From Nocardiopsis metallicus (lineage in GTDB: Bacteria; Actinomycetota; Actinomycetes; Streptosporangiales; Streptosporangiaceae): a stretch of 64,000 nt of DNA. The stretch is from NCBI RefSeq assembly GCF_014201115.1, contig NZ_JACHDO010000001.1, positions 7,378,001 through 7,442,000 of the forward strand. Reading direction: 5' to 3'. The position numbers were made by a program, and so were the translations under genes. A model generated the notes under the pieces. That model saw nothing but the letters and a program-made list of their open reading frames with translations. It was not told the DNA's origin and made no database searches. Shown here piece by piece: positions 56,818 through 64,000 of this stretch (the first letter of the stretch is position 1; every line of letters begins with the position of its first letter).

Positions 56818-57102
56818 ATGTACGGACTGATCTGGCGCATCCTGCCCGGCCCCTGGGCCTCCAAGTTCATCATGGCGGTGGGCCTGCTGGCAGGTGGAGC
56901 CGCGCTGCTGTGGTTCTTCGCCTTCCCGGCGATCTCCCCGCACATGCCGTTCAACGACGGCGCGGTGGACACGACCGGGATCGGCGGCGCCGAGGTACCC
57001 GAGGGCGAGGTCGCCCCCGACGCTGTCGATGTGGAGGGGGAGCCTGGGGCCGAGGAGGGCGCCGGGGCGGAAGAGGTGTCGGCGGAAGGCGACGGGGCCT
57101 AG
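56818..57102 (+). CDS. Small membrane protein adjacent to sortase
   Basis: This 94-residue protein starts MYGLIWRILPGPWASKFIMAV, has one membrane helix (about residues 17-40) with a short HMPFND segment after it, and ends in an acidic Glu/Gly/Ala-rich tail of about 45 residues. A similar small protein follows class E sortase genes in Streptomyces as far as I recall. Function unknown. The ATG at 56818 is 16 nt after the sortase stop. Confidence 0.75.
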   Translation: MYGLIWRILPGPWASKFIMAVGLLAGGAALLWFFAFPAISPHMPFNDGAVDTTGIGGAEVPEGEVAPDAVDVEGEPGAEEGAGAEEVSAEGDGA

Positions 57103-57147
57103 AACGGACGTGGCGGACGAGGGCTGAGGTAGGCCTGGAGCAAGGCT

Positions 57148-57199
57148 TTCGAGACGGTTCTCGAACGACGGCGCGGCGCGGTGCGGCAAGCACCGTGCC
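57148..57199 (+). terminator. Two hairpins after the sortase unit
   Basis: TTCGAGA-CGGT-TCTCGAA (57148-57165) is followed by a 10-bp stem (57175-57184 with 57190-57199, one G-U) and then GTTT. They probably end the hmu-sortase transcript before the helicase gene. Confidence 0.5.
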
Positions 57200-57362
57200 G
57201 TTTGCCGTCGGGCGAGGCGGCAGCCGGTACCGGGACGGCACGGGCGTGTCCTGCCGGATACGCCCGGGGACGGGCGTTGTGCGCGGCACCACTGCCGGGG
57301 CTCCCGGATCGGTCTCCGGCGGCCGCTAACCTCAAGCAGGTGAGCAACGGGGGACGGAACGA

Positions 57363-59087
57363 ATGACGGTGACGCAGACCACGGCGGAGGATCGCCTGAG
57401 CGGCCTTCGGGCCTGGCAGCGGGAGGCCTTCGAGGAGTACTTCCGCAGGCAGCCACGCGACTTCCTCGCCGTGGCCACGCCCGGCGCGGGAAAGACCACC
57501 TTCGCCCTCACGCTGGCCAGCGAACTCCTCCGGCAGCACGCGGTACGCGCGATCACCATCGTCTGCCCCACCGAGCACCTCAAGAAGCAGTGGGCCGAGG
57601 CGGCGGCCCGGTTCGGCATCGCCATCGACCCCGACTTCAAGAACGGGCAGGGCGCCCTCGGCCGCCAGTACATCGGTGTGGCCGTCACCTACGCCCAGGT
57701 CGCCGCGCACCCGATGCTGCACCGCAACCGCACCGAAGCGCGCAAGACCCTCGTGATCTTCGACGAGGTCCACCACGCGGGCGACGCCCTGTCCTGGGGC
57801 GACGCGGTCCGCGAGTCCTTCGACCCGGCCACGCGCCGCCTGTCGCTGACCGGAACCCCGTTCCGCTCCGACATCAACCCCATCCCGTTCGTGGACTACG
57901 TCCAGGACTCCGCGGGGGTGCGCCGCTGCTCCTGGGACTACAGCTACGGCTACGGGCCCGCACTGGAGGACGGCGTGGTGCGCCCGGTCATCTTCATGGC
58001 CTACTCCGGTGAGATGCGCTGGCGGACCCGGGCGGGCGACGAGCTCGCGGCCAGACTCGGCGAGCCCCTCACCCAGGACGCGCTCTCCCAGGCCTGGCGG
58101 GCCGCCCTGGACCCCAAGGGCGACTGGATCAAGAAGGTCCTGCAGGCCGCCGACCGCCGCCTGACAGAGGTCCGCAAGACCCACGCGGACGCGGGCGGCC
58201 TGGTCATCGCCAGCGACCACGAGAACGCCCGCGCCTACTCGCGCATCCTGCGCCAGATCACCGGCAAGGGCGCCACCGTGGTGCTCTCCGACGACCCCAC
58301 CGCCTCCAAGAAGATCACCCGCTTCTCCAAGAGCGACGACCGGTGGATGGTCGCGGTCCGGATGGTCTCCGAGGGCGTGGACGTGCCCCGCCTGATGGTC
58401 GGCGTGTACGCGACCTCCACCAGCACGGCGCTGTTCTTCGCTCAGGCCATCGGCCGCTTCGTGCGCGTGCGCAAACGAGGCGAGGTGGCGTCGGTGTTCC
58501 TGCCGTCGGTGCCGACCCTGCTGGAGTACGCGGGGGAGATGGAGCGCGAGCGCGACCACGTCCTGGACAAGCAGCCCTCGGACGACGAGTACCCGGAGGA
58601 GGACCTCCTCAAGGAGGCCAACAAGAAGAAGGACACTCCGGACGCGGGGGAGGAGCTCCCCTTCGAGACCATGGAGTCCGCGGCCGAGTTCGACCGCGCG
58701 CTCTACGACGGCCTGGAGTACGGCGGCGGCGCGGCCGGTTCCAGCGAGGAGGAGGACTTCCTCGGACTGCCCGGGCTGCTCGACCCGGAACAGGTCTCCC
58801 AGCTGTTGCGCAAGCGCAAGGCCGACATCCACGCCAGCCAGCGCAAGGCCAAGGGCAAGGCGGAGCCGGAGGAGGACTCGGGGCCCACCCACGAGGTCCT
58901 CGCCGAGCTGCGCAAGGAGCTCAGCAACCTGGTCGGTGCCTGGCACCACCGCACCGGGAAGCCGCACGGGGTGATCCACAACGAACTGCGCCGGGCCTGC
59001 GGGGGGCCGCCGGTCGCGCAGGCCAGCCCGTCGCAGATCCGTGAGCGCATCGCCAAGCTGCGTGCCTGGGCCGTGGGCCAGAAGTAG
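57363..59087 (+). CDS. DEAD/DEAH-box helicase
   Basis: The 574-residue superfamily 2 helicase has motif I ATPGAGKTTFAL, motif II IFDEVHHAGD (DEVH), motif III SLTGTPFRSD and C-terminal motifs RMVSEGVDVPRLMVGVYAT and QAIGRFVRVRKRG. After the helicase core come an acidic linker (residues about 415-480) and a C-terminal helical region rich in Lys/Glu (SQLLRKRKADIHASQRKAKGK). It resembles widely conserved actinobacterial single-gene helicases with XPB-like cores. Substrate unknown. The ATG at 57363 follows GGGGGACGG. TAACCT about 30 nt upstream could be its -10. Confidence 0.9.
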   Translation: MTVTQTTAEDRLSGLRAWQREAFEEYFRRQPRDFLAVATPGAGKTTFALTLASELLRQHAVRAITIVCPTEHLKKQWAEAAARFGIAIDPDFKNGQGALGRQYIGVAVTYAQVAAHPMLHRNRTEARKTLVIFDEVHHAGDALSWGDAVRESFDPATRRLSLTGTPFRSDINPIPFVDYVQDSAGVRRCSWDYSYGYGPALEDGVVRPVIFMAYSGEMRWRTRAGDELAARLGEPLTQDALSQAWRAALDPKGDWIKKVLQAADRRLTEVRKTHADAGGLVIASDHENARAYSRILRQITGKGATVVLSDDPTASKKITRFSKSDDRWMVAVRMVSEGVDVPRLMVGVYATSTSTALFFAQAIGRFVRVRKRGEVASVFLPSVPTLLEYAGEMERERDHVLDKQPSDDEYPEEDLLKEANKKKDTPDAGEELPFETMESAAEFDRALYDGLEYGGGAAGSSEEEDFLGLPGLLDPEQVSQLLRKRKADIHASQRKAKGKAEPEEDSGPTHEVLAELRKELSNLVGAWHHRTGKPHGVIHNELRRACGGPPVAQASPSQIRERIAKLRAWAVGQK

Positions 59088-59198
59088 GTTCCGAGGCCGG
59101 GGACGGCGGTAGGGCCAAAAGTAGTCACCCGTTGGTCGAATCGGGCAAATACTTAGCAAGACCGCGCAAGGCTCCCAATCACAAAGCAATCGGACAAC

Positions 59199-59204
59199 TA
59201 CAGT
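59199..59204 (+). promoter_or_regulatory. -10 element of the M43 protease gene
   Basis: TACAGT lies 7 nt before GTG 59212, predicting a leaderless or one-base leader mRNA. Confidence 0.35.
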
Positions 59205-59211
59205 CCGTCAG

Positions 59212-60252
59212 GTGATTGGACGAAGCCCGCGCGGAGGCTCAGCCGCGACCTGGTCCGGCCTGACCCTGTGCGCACTCGCGCTGACCGGTCTGGTGGCGAC
59301 CACGCTGCCGGAACCCGCCGACCCCGAGCCCCCGGGGCCCGGAGCGGTGGCCGCGTTCGACGACCACTGCCCTCCCGTGCAGGAGCCCCGGGCGCCCGAC
59401 AGCGCCGACACGGCGGCCCGGGAGTCGCAGACCCGGGTCGCCGACCCCGGCGCGGGCGCCGCCGAGGGGGTGGAGGTCACCCCGGAGCAGGCCGCCGAGT
59501 ACGAGGAACAGCTTCGCGAGGCCCTGGTCGCCCAGCGCGGCCGCGAGCTCGCCCCGCCGTACACGGTTCCGGTGGTCGTCCACGTGATCTCCGCCGAGGA
59601 CGGCCGGGGTGACGTGAGCGACCGGCGGATCCGGGACCAGATCGACGTGCTCAACCGCGCCTACCGGGGGGACTACGCGCGCGGCTCCGAGGGTACCGAC
59701 ACGGGCTTTCGCTTCGAGCTGTCCGCCGTCACCCGCCACGCCGACAACGCCTGGTTCGGCGATTTCAACCGGCACCGCGAGACCATCCGGTCCCGCCTGC
59801 GCCAGGGCGGCCCCGAGACCCTGAACGTCTACACCACCGCACTCGACTCCGGGCTGCTCGGCTACTCGACCTTCCCGCAGAGCTACGCGAACCACCCGGC
59901 GCAGGACGGCGTGGTCATCGCGTACGACACCCTCCCCGGTGGTGAGCGCGACCGCTTCAACGAGGGCCACACCGGCACCCACGAGGTGGGCCACTGGCTC
60001 GGGCTGTTCCACACGTTCCAGAACGGCTGCCAGAGCCCGGGCGACTACGTGGACGACACCCCGTACGAACGTGAGGCCGCGGCGGGCTGCCCCAAGGGCC
60101 GGAACTCCTGCCCCCACCTGCCGGGCAAGGACCCCGTCACCAACTTCATGAACTACAGCGACGACCTCTGCATGACCCACTTCACCCAGGGCCAGGCCCG
60201 CCGCATGATCGACCACTGGGCCGCGTTCCGCGGCTCCGACGCCCGCGCCTGA
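59212..60252 (+). CDS. Secreted zinc metalloprotease, M43 (cytophagalysin/pappalysin) family
   Basis: The 346-residue exported protease has a signal peptide (about residues 1-35), a propeptide-like acidic region with EQAAEYEEQL, and a catalytic domain with the metzincin motif HEVGHWLGLFH (HExxHxxGxxH). The Met-turn is NFMNYSDD, and paired cysteines in the CQSPGDYVDDTPYE to SCPHLPGKD region are typical of M43B. The GTG at 59212 fits a leaderless promoter. It is followed by a very stable terminator. Likely an extracellular scavenging enzyme. Confidence 0.92.
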   Translation: MIGRSPRGGSAATWSGLTLCALALTGLVATTLPEPADPEPPGPGAVAAFDDHCPPVQEPRAPDSADTAARESQTRVADPGAGAAEGVEVTPEQAAEYEEQLREALVAQRGRELAPPYTVPVVVHVISAEDGRGDVSDRRIRDQIDVLNRAYRGDYARGSEGTDTGFRFELSAVTRHADNAWFGDFNRHRETIRSRLRQGGPETLNVYTTALDSGLLGYSTFPQSYANHPAQDGVVIAYDTLPGGERDRFNEGHTGTHEVGHWLGLFHTFQNGCQSPGDYVDDTPYEREAAAGCPKGRNSCPHLPGKDPVTNFMNYSDDLCMTHFTQGQARRMIDHWAAFRGSDARA

Positions 60253-60267
60253 TCCGAGCGCACGAGT

Positions 60268-60297
60268 GCGGCGCCCCCGGAACCCCGGGGGCGCCGC
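60268..60297 (+). terminator. Terminator of the M43 protease gene
   Basis: A perfect 13-bp stem (60268-60280 with 60285-60297) with an AACC loop, followed by CTTC, lies 15 nt past the stop. Confidence 0.85.
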
Positions 60298-60303
60298 CTT
60301 CAG

Positions 60304-60468
60304 CTACCAGGCATCCGTCCCTGTCAGCCTGTCGTCCCGCCGGTCGGCGAGGTCGTCCTGAAGGGTGCGTCCGTGCGGGTAGGCCCGTCGTTCCGCTCCG
60401 GTGGGGCTCGCGTTGCACCCGCGTACCCCGGCCCAGGGCCCCGCTGCCTCGGTATCCGTCTCGCTCAC
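60304..60468 (-). CDS. Possible small protein of 54 residues
   Basis: A GTG at 60468 preceded by GAAGG opens a 54-codon frame with high third-position G+C, beginning MSETDTEAAGPWAGVRGCN and ending RDDRLTGTDAW. No family is recognised. It ends next to the M43 terminator, and a perfect 26-bp palindrome lies 19 nt upstream of its start. It could be a real regulated small gene or chance. Confidence 0.3.
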   Translation of the reverse strand: MSETDTEAAGPWAGVRGCNASPTGAERRAYPHGRTLQDDLADRRDDRLTGTDAW

Positions 60469-60486
60469 GCCTTCATGACGACCGTA

Positions 60487-60512
60487 CGGGCTCGCTGACG
60501 TCAGCGAGCCCG
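60487..60512. repeat. 26-bp perfect palindrome
   Basis: The sequence equals its own reverse complement over 26 bp, centred on TGACGTCA. It can act as an operator or form a hairpin. It sits just upstream of the possible small gene on the minus strand. Confidence 0.7.
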
Positions 60513-60737
60513 GTGCCTCTGCCGGCGCGGCCCTTCGCCAGGACCACGCCGGCCGCGACCATGGCCACGCCCGTGCCGCCGTGCACGGGTTGGCCGCCCT
60601 CACCCGGGACCAGCGGATGTGGGAGAGCGAGCGCCAGGCGCGCCTTGGCGCCCTCGTGGAACGCCTGACCGGGTCGGACGGAGGCGGCCGGGCGTGGGGG
60701 GCCGGGCGGCGGGCGGGAATCCGGTGGCGGGCGTCGA

Positions 60738-60743
60738 TAGGCT
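60738..60743 (+). promoter_or_regulatory. -10 element of trpS (leaderless)
   Basis: TAGGCT ends so that the seventh base downstream is the A of ATG 60750. No ribosome-binding site precedes the ATG. Confidence 0.5.
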
Positions 60744-60749
60744 GGACGC

Positions 60750-61757
60750 ATGGCAGCGAGCACCTATCTGACCGGGATCAAGCCCACCGGCGATTTCCAC
60801 CTGGGCAACTACATCGGCGCGATCAAGCCCGCCCTGGCGGCGGCCGAGGTCTACGACACCTTCTACTTCATCGCGGACTACCACGCGCTCAACATCATCA
60901 AGGACGCGGACGAACTCCGTCAGAGCATCCGGTCGGGCGCTGCCACCTGGCTGGCCTGCGGACTCGACCCCGAGCGCACCGTCTTCTACCGGCAGTCCAG
61001 CATCCCCGAGACCTTCGAGCTCACCACCATCCTGAGCACCCTCACCCCCAAGGGCCTCATGAACCGCGCGCACGCCTACAAGGCCGCGCGCGACCGCAAC
61101 AACGAGGCCGGGATCACCGAGCTCGACGCCGGAATCAACATGGGGCTGTACAACTACCCCGTGCTGATGGCCGCGGACATCCTCATCATGGAGGGCCAGC
61201 GCGTCCCCGTGGGCCGCGACCAGTCCCAGCACATCGAGTACACCGCAGACATCGCCGGGTACTTCAACCACCGGTACGGCGACAGCTACAGCTTCCCCAT
61301 CCCCAAGGGCGTCATCGACGACAGCGAAGCGAGCATCCTGCCCGGCACCGACGGCCGCAAGATGAGCAAGTCCTACGACAACCACATCCCGCTCTTCCTG
61401 CCGGAGAAGAGGCTCCGCAAGGCCATCAACCGGATCCCCACGGACTCCACCCCGGTCGAGGACCCCAAGAACCCGGACACCTCGATCCCCTTCCAGCTGC
61501 TCACGCACTTCGCCGACGCCGACAAGGTGGCCGACGTGCGCAAACGCCTGGAAGCGGGCGGCATGGGCTGGGGCGACCTCAAGAAGGAGCTCTTCGAGGC
61601 GGTCAACACCGAACTCGGTCCCAAGCGCGAGCGCTACGAGGAGCTCATGGCCTCCGAGACCGAGCTCGACGACATCCTCGCCTCCGGCCTCGAGCGCGCC
61701 CGCGAGCGGGCCCGCCGGGTGCTGACCAACGTCCGCGCGGCCATCGGCATCGACTAG
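60750..61757 (+). CDS. trpS: Tryptophanyl-tRNA synthetase
   Basis: A class I synthetase charging tRNA-Trp. The 335-residue protein has the HIGH-type motif in KPTGDFHLGNYIGAIKP, the Trp-pocket region YNYPVLMAADILIM, GRDQSQHIEYTADIAG and the KMSKS loop in GRKMSKSYDN. Length and motifs are normal. The ATG at 60750 coincides with the predicted transcription start. The gene is monocistronic, ending before a strong terminator. Confidence 0.96.
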   Translation: MAASTYLTGIKPTGDFHLGNYIGAIKPALAAAEVYDTFYFIADYHALNIIKDADELRQSIRSGAATWLACGLDPERTVFYRQSSIPETFELTTILSTLTPKGLMNRAHAYKAARDRNNEAGITELDAGINMGLYNYPVLMAADILIMEGQRVPVGRDQSQHIEYTADIAGYFNHRYGDSYSFPIPKGVIDDSEASILPGTDGRKMSKSYDNHIPLFLPEKRLRKAINRIPTDSTPVEDPKNPDTSIPFQLLTHFADADKVADVRKRLEAGGMGWGDLKKELFEAVNTELGPKRERYEELMASETELDDILASGLERARERARRVLTNVRAAIGID

Positions 61758-61779
61758 TTCCCGGTTCCCGGGCAAGAGC

Positions 61780-61818
61780 ACGGAGCGGCCGTCACCCCTC
61801 GGGTCACGGCCGCTCCGT
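61780..61818. terminator. Terminator between convergent trpS and pncA
   Basis: A 13-bp stem (61780-61792 with 61806-61818) extends by four more pairs after one C-C mismatch. It lies between convergent stops. Confidence 0.8.
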
Positions 61819-61837
61819 CGTGCGAGCGGGGTGGGGC

Positions 61838-62410
61838 TCAGCCGACCAGCGGTTCGCCCGTCAGCTCCACACCCGCCTCGCGCAGCTCGTTCAGGGCCGA
61901 GTCCACCGTCGGCCGAGCCACCCCGGCGGTCAGACCCAGCAGCACCCTGGTCCGGAAACCCTCGCCGCTGGCGTCCAGGGCGGTCGCGCGGACGCAGTGG
62001 TCGGTGGCGATCCCCACCACGTCCACCTCGTCCACGCCATGCGAACGCAGCCACCCGGCCAGGGTCGTCTCGCCGTCCCCGGCCGTGCCCTCGAAACCGC
62101 TGTAGGCCGCCGTGTACTGGCCCTTGCTGAAGACTTCCTCGGCCACGGAGGCGTCGAAGTCGGCGTGGAACTCCGCGCCGACGGTGCCCACCTCGCAGTG
62201 CCGGGGCCAGCTGTCCACGAAGTCGGGGTTCTCCGAGAAGTGCGCACCGGGGTCGATGTGGTGGTCGCGGGTGGCCACCACGTGGTCGTAGCCGCCCGTG
62301 CGCGCGTGCTCGGTGACGGCGGCCGCGGTACGGGCCCCGCCGTTCACACCCAGGCTCCCTCCCTCGCAGAAGTCGTTCTGTACGTCCACCACGATGAGTG
62401 CCCTGGTCAT
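61838..62410 (-). CDS. pncA: Nicotinamidase
   Basis: The enzyme hydrolyses nicotinamide to nicotinate for NAD salvage. The 190-residue protein has catalytic D9 (VVDVQNDF), K96 (FSKGQYTAAYSGFEG) and C139 (GIATDHCVRATA), and metal ligands D49, H51, H57 and H71, matching the M. tuberculosis PncA layout (which also activates pyrazinamide). The ATG at 62410 is 45 nt after pncB, which makes the next enzyme of the same pathway. Confidence 0.94.
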   Translation of the reverse strand: MTRALIVVDVQNDFCEGGSLGVNGGARTAAAVTEHARTGGYDHVVATRDHHIDPGAHFSENPDFVDSWPRHCEVGTVGAEFHADFDASVAEEVFSKGQYTAAYSGFEGTAGDGETTLAGWLRSHGVDEVDVVGIATDHCVRATALDASGEGFRTRVLLGLTAGVARPTVDSALNELREAGVELTGEPLVG

Positions 62411-62455
62411 GTCGGCACCTGCCTTCTTCTCAGAGGATGCGGTCTGGTTGGAGTT

Positions 62456-63757
62456 CTAGTGGAAGACCGTCGGCAACGCGGCGTCGCCCCGGGACATCCG
62501 CAGTGCCTGCTCGGGGAGCTCTGCCACGGTCGCACGGTGGCGTGCGCGAGCCTCGTGCACGGTCTCGCGCCCCACCACCTCACCGTCGGCGACCAGCTGC
62601 CGCAGCAGCGGGCGGGTCCCGACCGTTTCGGCCGGCTCGTGCGGATAGACCTCCTCGGACACCGCGATCCCCTTGTCGTCCAGCCGCCGCAGGGCCCACT
62701 TGCGCCCGCCCCGGCTGGGCTTGCCGACCGAACGCTTGGCGACCGGTTCCAACGGGGCCTGCGGCTCCAGGCCGCGGGCCCGCGCCACCAGCTTGTACAC
62801 CAGCGACACGGTCGGTGCGCCCGAACCCGTCACCAGGGACGTACCCACTCCGTACCCGTCCACCGGTGCCACCGCCAGGGCCTGGATCGAGTGCTCGTCC
62901 AGGTCGCCGGTGACCACGATGCGGGTCTGGGTCGCGCCCAGGGAGTCCAGCTGGGTACGGACCCGGGAGGCGGTCGCCGCGAGGTCGCCGGAGTCGAGCC
63001 GGACCGCGCCGAGCTCGGGCCCGGCCAGCTCCACCGCGTGCCGCACCGCGCGCTCGACGTCGTAGGTGTCCACGAGCAGCGTGGTCCCCTCGCCCATGGA
63101 TTCCAGCTGAGCCTTGAACGCGTGCCGTTCGCTGTCGTGCAGCAGGGTGAAGGCGTGCGCGGCCGTACCGCCGGTCGGTACGTCGAAGCTGCGCCCGGCC
63201 TCCAGGTTGGAGGAGGTCGCGAACCCGGCCACGTAGGCGGCGCGGGCCGCGGCCACGGCCGAGCGCTCTTGGGTGCGGCGCGAGCCCATCTCGATCAGGG
63301 GGCGGTCGCCCGCGGCCACGGACATCCGGGTGGCGGCGGAGGCGATCGCGCTGTCGTGGTTGTACACGGACAGCGCGAGCGTCTCCAGGATCACGGACTC
63401 GGCGAAGGTGCCCTCCACGACCAGGATCGGCGAACCCGGGAAGTAGGCCTCGCCCTCGCCGTAGCCCCACACGTTCCCGGAGAAGCGGTACTCGCAGAGC
63501 CAATCCAGTGTGGGTTCGTCCACGACGCCGTGGTCGGACAGGAAGTCCAGTTCCTCGCGGCCGAAGCGGAAGCGCTCCAGCAGGTCCAGGAAACGCCCGG
63601 TTCCCGCCACGACCCCGTAGCGGCGGCCCTCGGGCAGGCGTCGGGCGAACATCTCGAACACCGACCGGCGTGCGGCGGCCCCGCTGTGCAGAGCTCCCTG
63701 GAGCATCGTCAGTTCGTAGTGATCGGTGAGCAGCGCGCTGCTGCTGTCCTCGCTCAT
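62456..63757 (-). CDS. pncB: Nicotinate phosphoribosyltransferase
   Basis: The enzyme joins nicotinate and PRPP to nicotinate mononucleotide. The 433-residue protein begins with SSALLTDHYELTMLQGAL and contains FARRLPEGRRYGVVAG, the catalytic-His region YNHDSAIASAATRM, EMGSRRTQE, DTYDVERAV and VRLDSGDL, all typical of PncB. The ATG at 63757 gives the canonical N-terminus. It is the first gene of a pncB-pncA unit that handles both steps from nicotinamide to NaMN. Divergent from the Mov34/MPN gene. Confidence 0.94.
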   Translation of the reverse strand: MSEDSSSALLTDHYELTMLQGALHSGAAARRSVFEMFARRLPEGRRYGVVAGTGRFLDLLERFRFGREELDFLSDHGVVDEPTLDWLCEYRFSGNVWGYGEGEAYFPGSPILVVEGTFAESVILETLALSVYNHDSAIASAATRMSVAAGDRPLIEMGSRRTQERSAVAAARAAYVAGFATSSNLEAGRSFDVPTGGTAAHAFTLLHDSERHAFKAQLESMGEGTTLLVDTYDVERAVRHAVELAGPELGAVRLDSGDLAATASRVRTQLDSLGATQTRIVVTGDLDEHSIQALAVAPVDGYGVGTSLVTGSGAPTVSLVYKLVARARGLEPQAPLEPVAKRSVGKPSRGGRKWALRRLDDKGIAVSEEVYPHEPAETVGTRPLLRQLVADGEVVGRETVHEARARHRATVAELPEQALRMSRGDAALPTVFH

Positions 63758-63891
63758 AGGGGCGAGCCTACGTGTTCGGGGCACGGCCGGTGCGGGTGCC
63801 CCACCTGCGCCGGGCGGGGCTCGGAGGAGGGCTTTCGGGAGGGCTGTCGGAGTGACCTCCGCCGCATTGCCGTTCATTAATACCCACCTGG

Positions 63892-63920
63892 TTGGTAGAG
63901 AAGAAGTTGTGGGTACCCTG
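63892..63920 (+). promoter_or_regulatory. Leaderless promoter of the Mov34/MPN gene
   Basis: TTGGTA (63892-63897), a 17-nt spacer and TACCCT (63915-63920). The predicted start is the A of ATG 63927. Confidence 0.5.
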
Positions 63921-63926
63921 GTCCCA

Positions 63927-64000
63927 TGCTGAGGATCGACCGCTCCATCCACGACCAGATCGTCGCCCACGCGCGCCGCGACCACCCCGACGAGGCCTGT
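63927..64000 (+). CDS. Mov34/MPN/PAD-1 family metallopeptidase, 3' part outside window
   Basis: Only the first 24 codons are present (MLRIDRSIHDQIVAHARR, then DHPDEAC). This start is characteristic of the JAMM-type CysO-cysteine peptidase (Mec) of actinobacteria, which releases cysteine from the sulfur carrier CysO; the next residues should include the HxHxnD zinc site. The gene is expected to be followed by cysO and cysM. The mRNA looks leaderless. Confidence 0.75.

Larger units (their letters stand above)
60253..60749. other. 497-nt region between M43 protease and trpS
   Basis: It contains the terminator at 60268-60297, a possible small minus-strand gene (60304-60468), a 26-bp palindrome (60487-60512) and the trpS promoter. 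A plus-strand stretch from GTG 60581 shows gene-like third-position G+C for about 40 codons but runs across the trpS start in a different frame. It may be a remnant; I do not recognise it. Confidence 0.4.

Noticed and set aside
60581..63880. A 1099-codon open frame on the plus strand
   Set aside because: It runs across trpS, pncA and pncB in the wrong frame or strand. All three have clear family motifs. Long spurious frames are expected at this G+C content.
1..64000. tRNA or rRNA genes
   Set aside because: I looked for TPsiC-like GGTTCGAAT strings with matching arms and found none outside coding sequence.

Overview
The window is about 70% G+C chromosomal DNA from a filamentous actinomycete. 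The best fit is Nocardiopsis or a close relative in the Streptosporangiales. Supporting features are the many GTG starts, the actinobacterial mismatch nuclease NucS, the WhiJ-like XRE/DUF397 pair, a DivIVA-like Scy/FilP-type coiled-coil protein, SigR-, DasR-, iron-box- and Crp-like sites, and gene order shared with Mycobacterium and Streptomyces around the ATP synthase operon. The assignment rests on recognising families and gene order, since no database search was possible.

Layout. 1-5.9 kb: the end of an L-lactate permease, rpmE, then prfA-prmC-sua5-wecA-like. 6.1-14.2 kb: the complete F1Fo ATP synthase operon (two small AtpI/AtpZ-type proteins, then atpBEFHAGDC), followed by DUF2550 and a thiamine-binding protein. 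15.2-23.8 kb, minus strand: a membrane protein, a PduO-type cobalamin adenosyltransferase, a secreted M28 peptidase, an ABC-exporter/histidine kinase/response regulator/LiaF-like unit, and nucS. 23.9-27.6 kb: an MFS transporter, a 3-hydroxyacyl-CoA dehydrogenase, a zinc-ribbon protein and an alpha/beta hydrolase. 27.7-30.0 kb: a WhiJ-like regulator, its DUF397 partner and an anti-sigma-like ATPase. 30.2-34.7 kb: the Scy/FilP-type protein, methylmalonyl-CoA epimerase, thiolase and meaB. 34.9-38.9 kb: two GH18 chitinases that are tandem duplicates, including their promoters. 39.3-41.6 kb: a MarR regulator and an isobutyryl-CoA mutase large subunit. 41.6-44.1 kb: two insertion sequences (IS982- and IS701-type) placed end to end at one CTAG target. 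44.1-48.8 kb: a thioredoxin-like TPR protein, a cytidylate-kinase-like gene broken by a 22-bp tandem duplication, malic enzyme with a long structured leader, YqgE and DUF3039. 48.9-57.1 kb: a heme-acquisition and surface-anchoring locus (an HtaA protein, a second wall-anchored protein, tandem iron boxes, hmuTUV, a sortase). 57.4-64 kb: a helicase, a secreted M43 metalloprotease, trpS, pncA-pncB and the start of a Mov34/MPN peptidase.

How the genes work together. Cobalamin adenosyltransferase, MeaB, isobutyryl-CoA mutase, methylmalonyl-CoA epimerase, thiolase and hydroxyacyl-CoA dehydrogenase are scattered parts of B12-dependent short and branched acyl-CoA metabolism. The Hta/Hmu/sortase block should capture heme at the wall and import it under iron control. 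The two chitinases are probably co-regulated by a shared promoter and a DasR-like site. At least seven genes have a -10 hexamer whose predicted start site is exactly the first base of the start codon, so leaderless transcription looks common here.

The most unusual observations are the 22-bp duplication that breaks the kinase-like gene, a slippery heptamer joining the two halves of the IS701 transposase, collinear islands conserved between the duplicated chitinase promoters, a palindromic operator inside the leaderless mutase promoter, and the structured malic enzyme leader.
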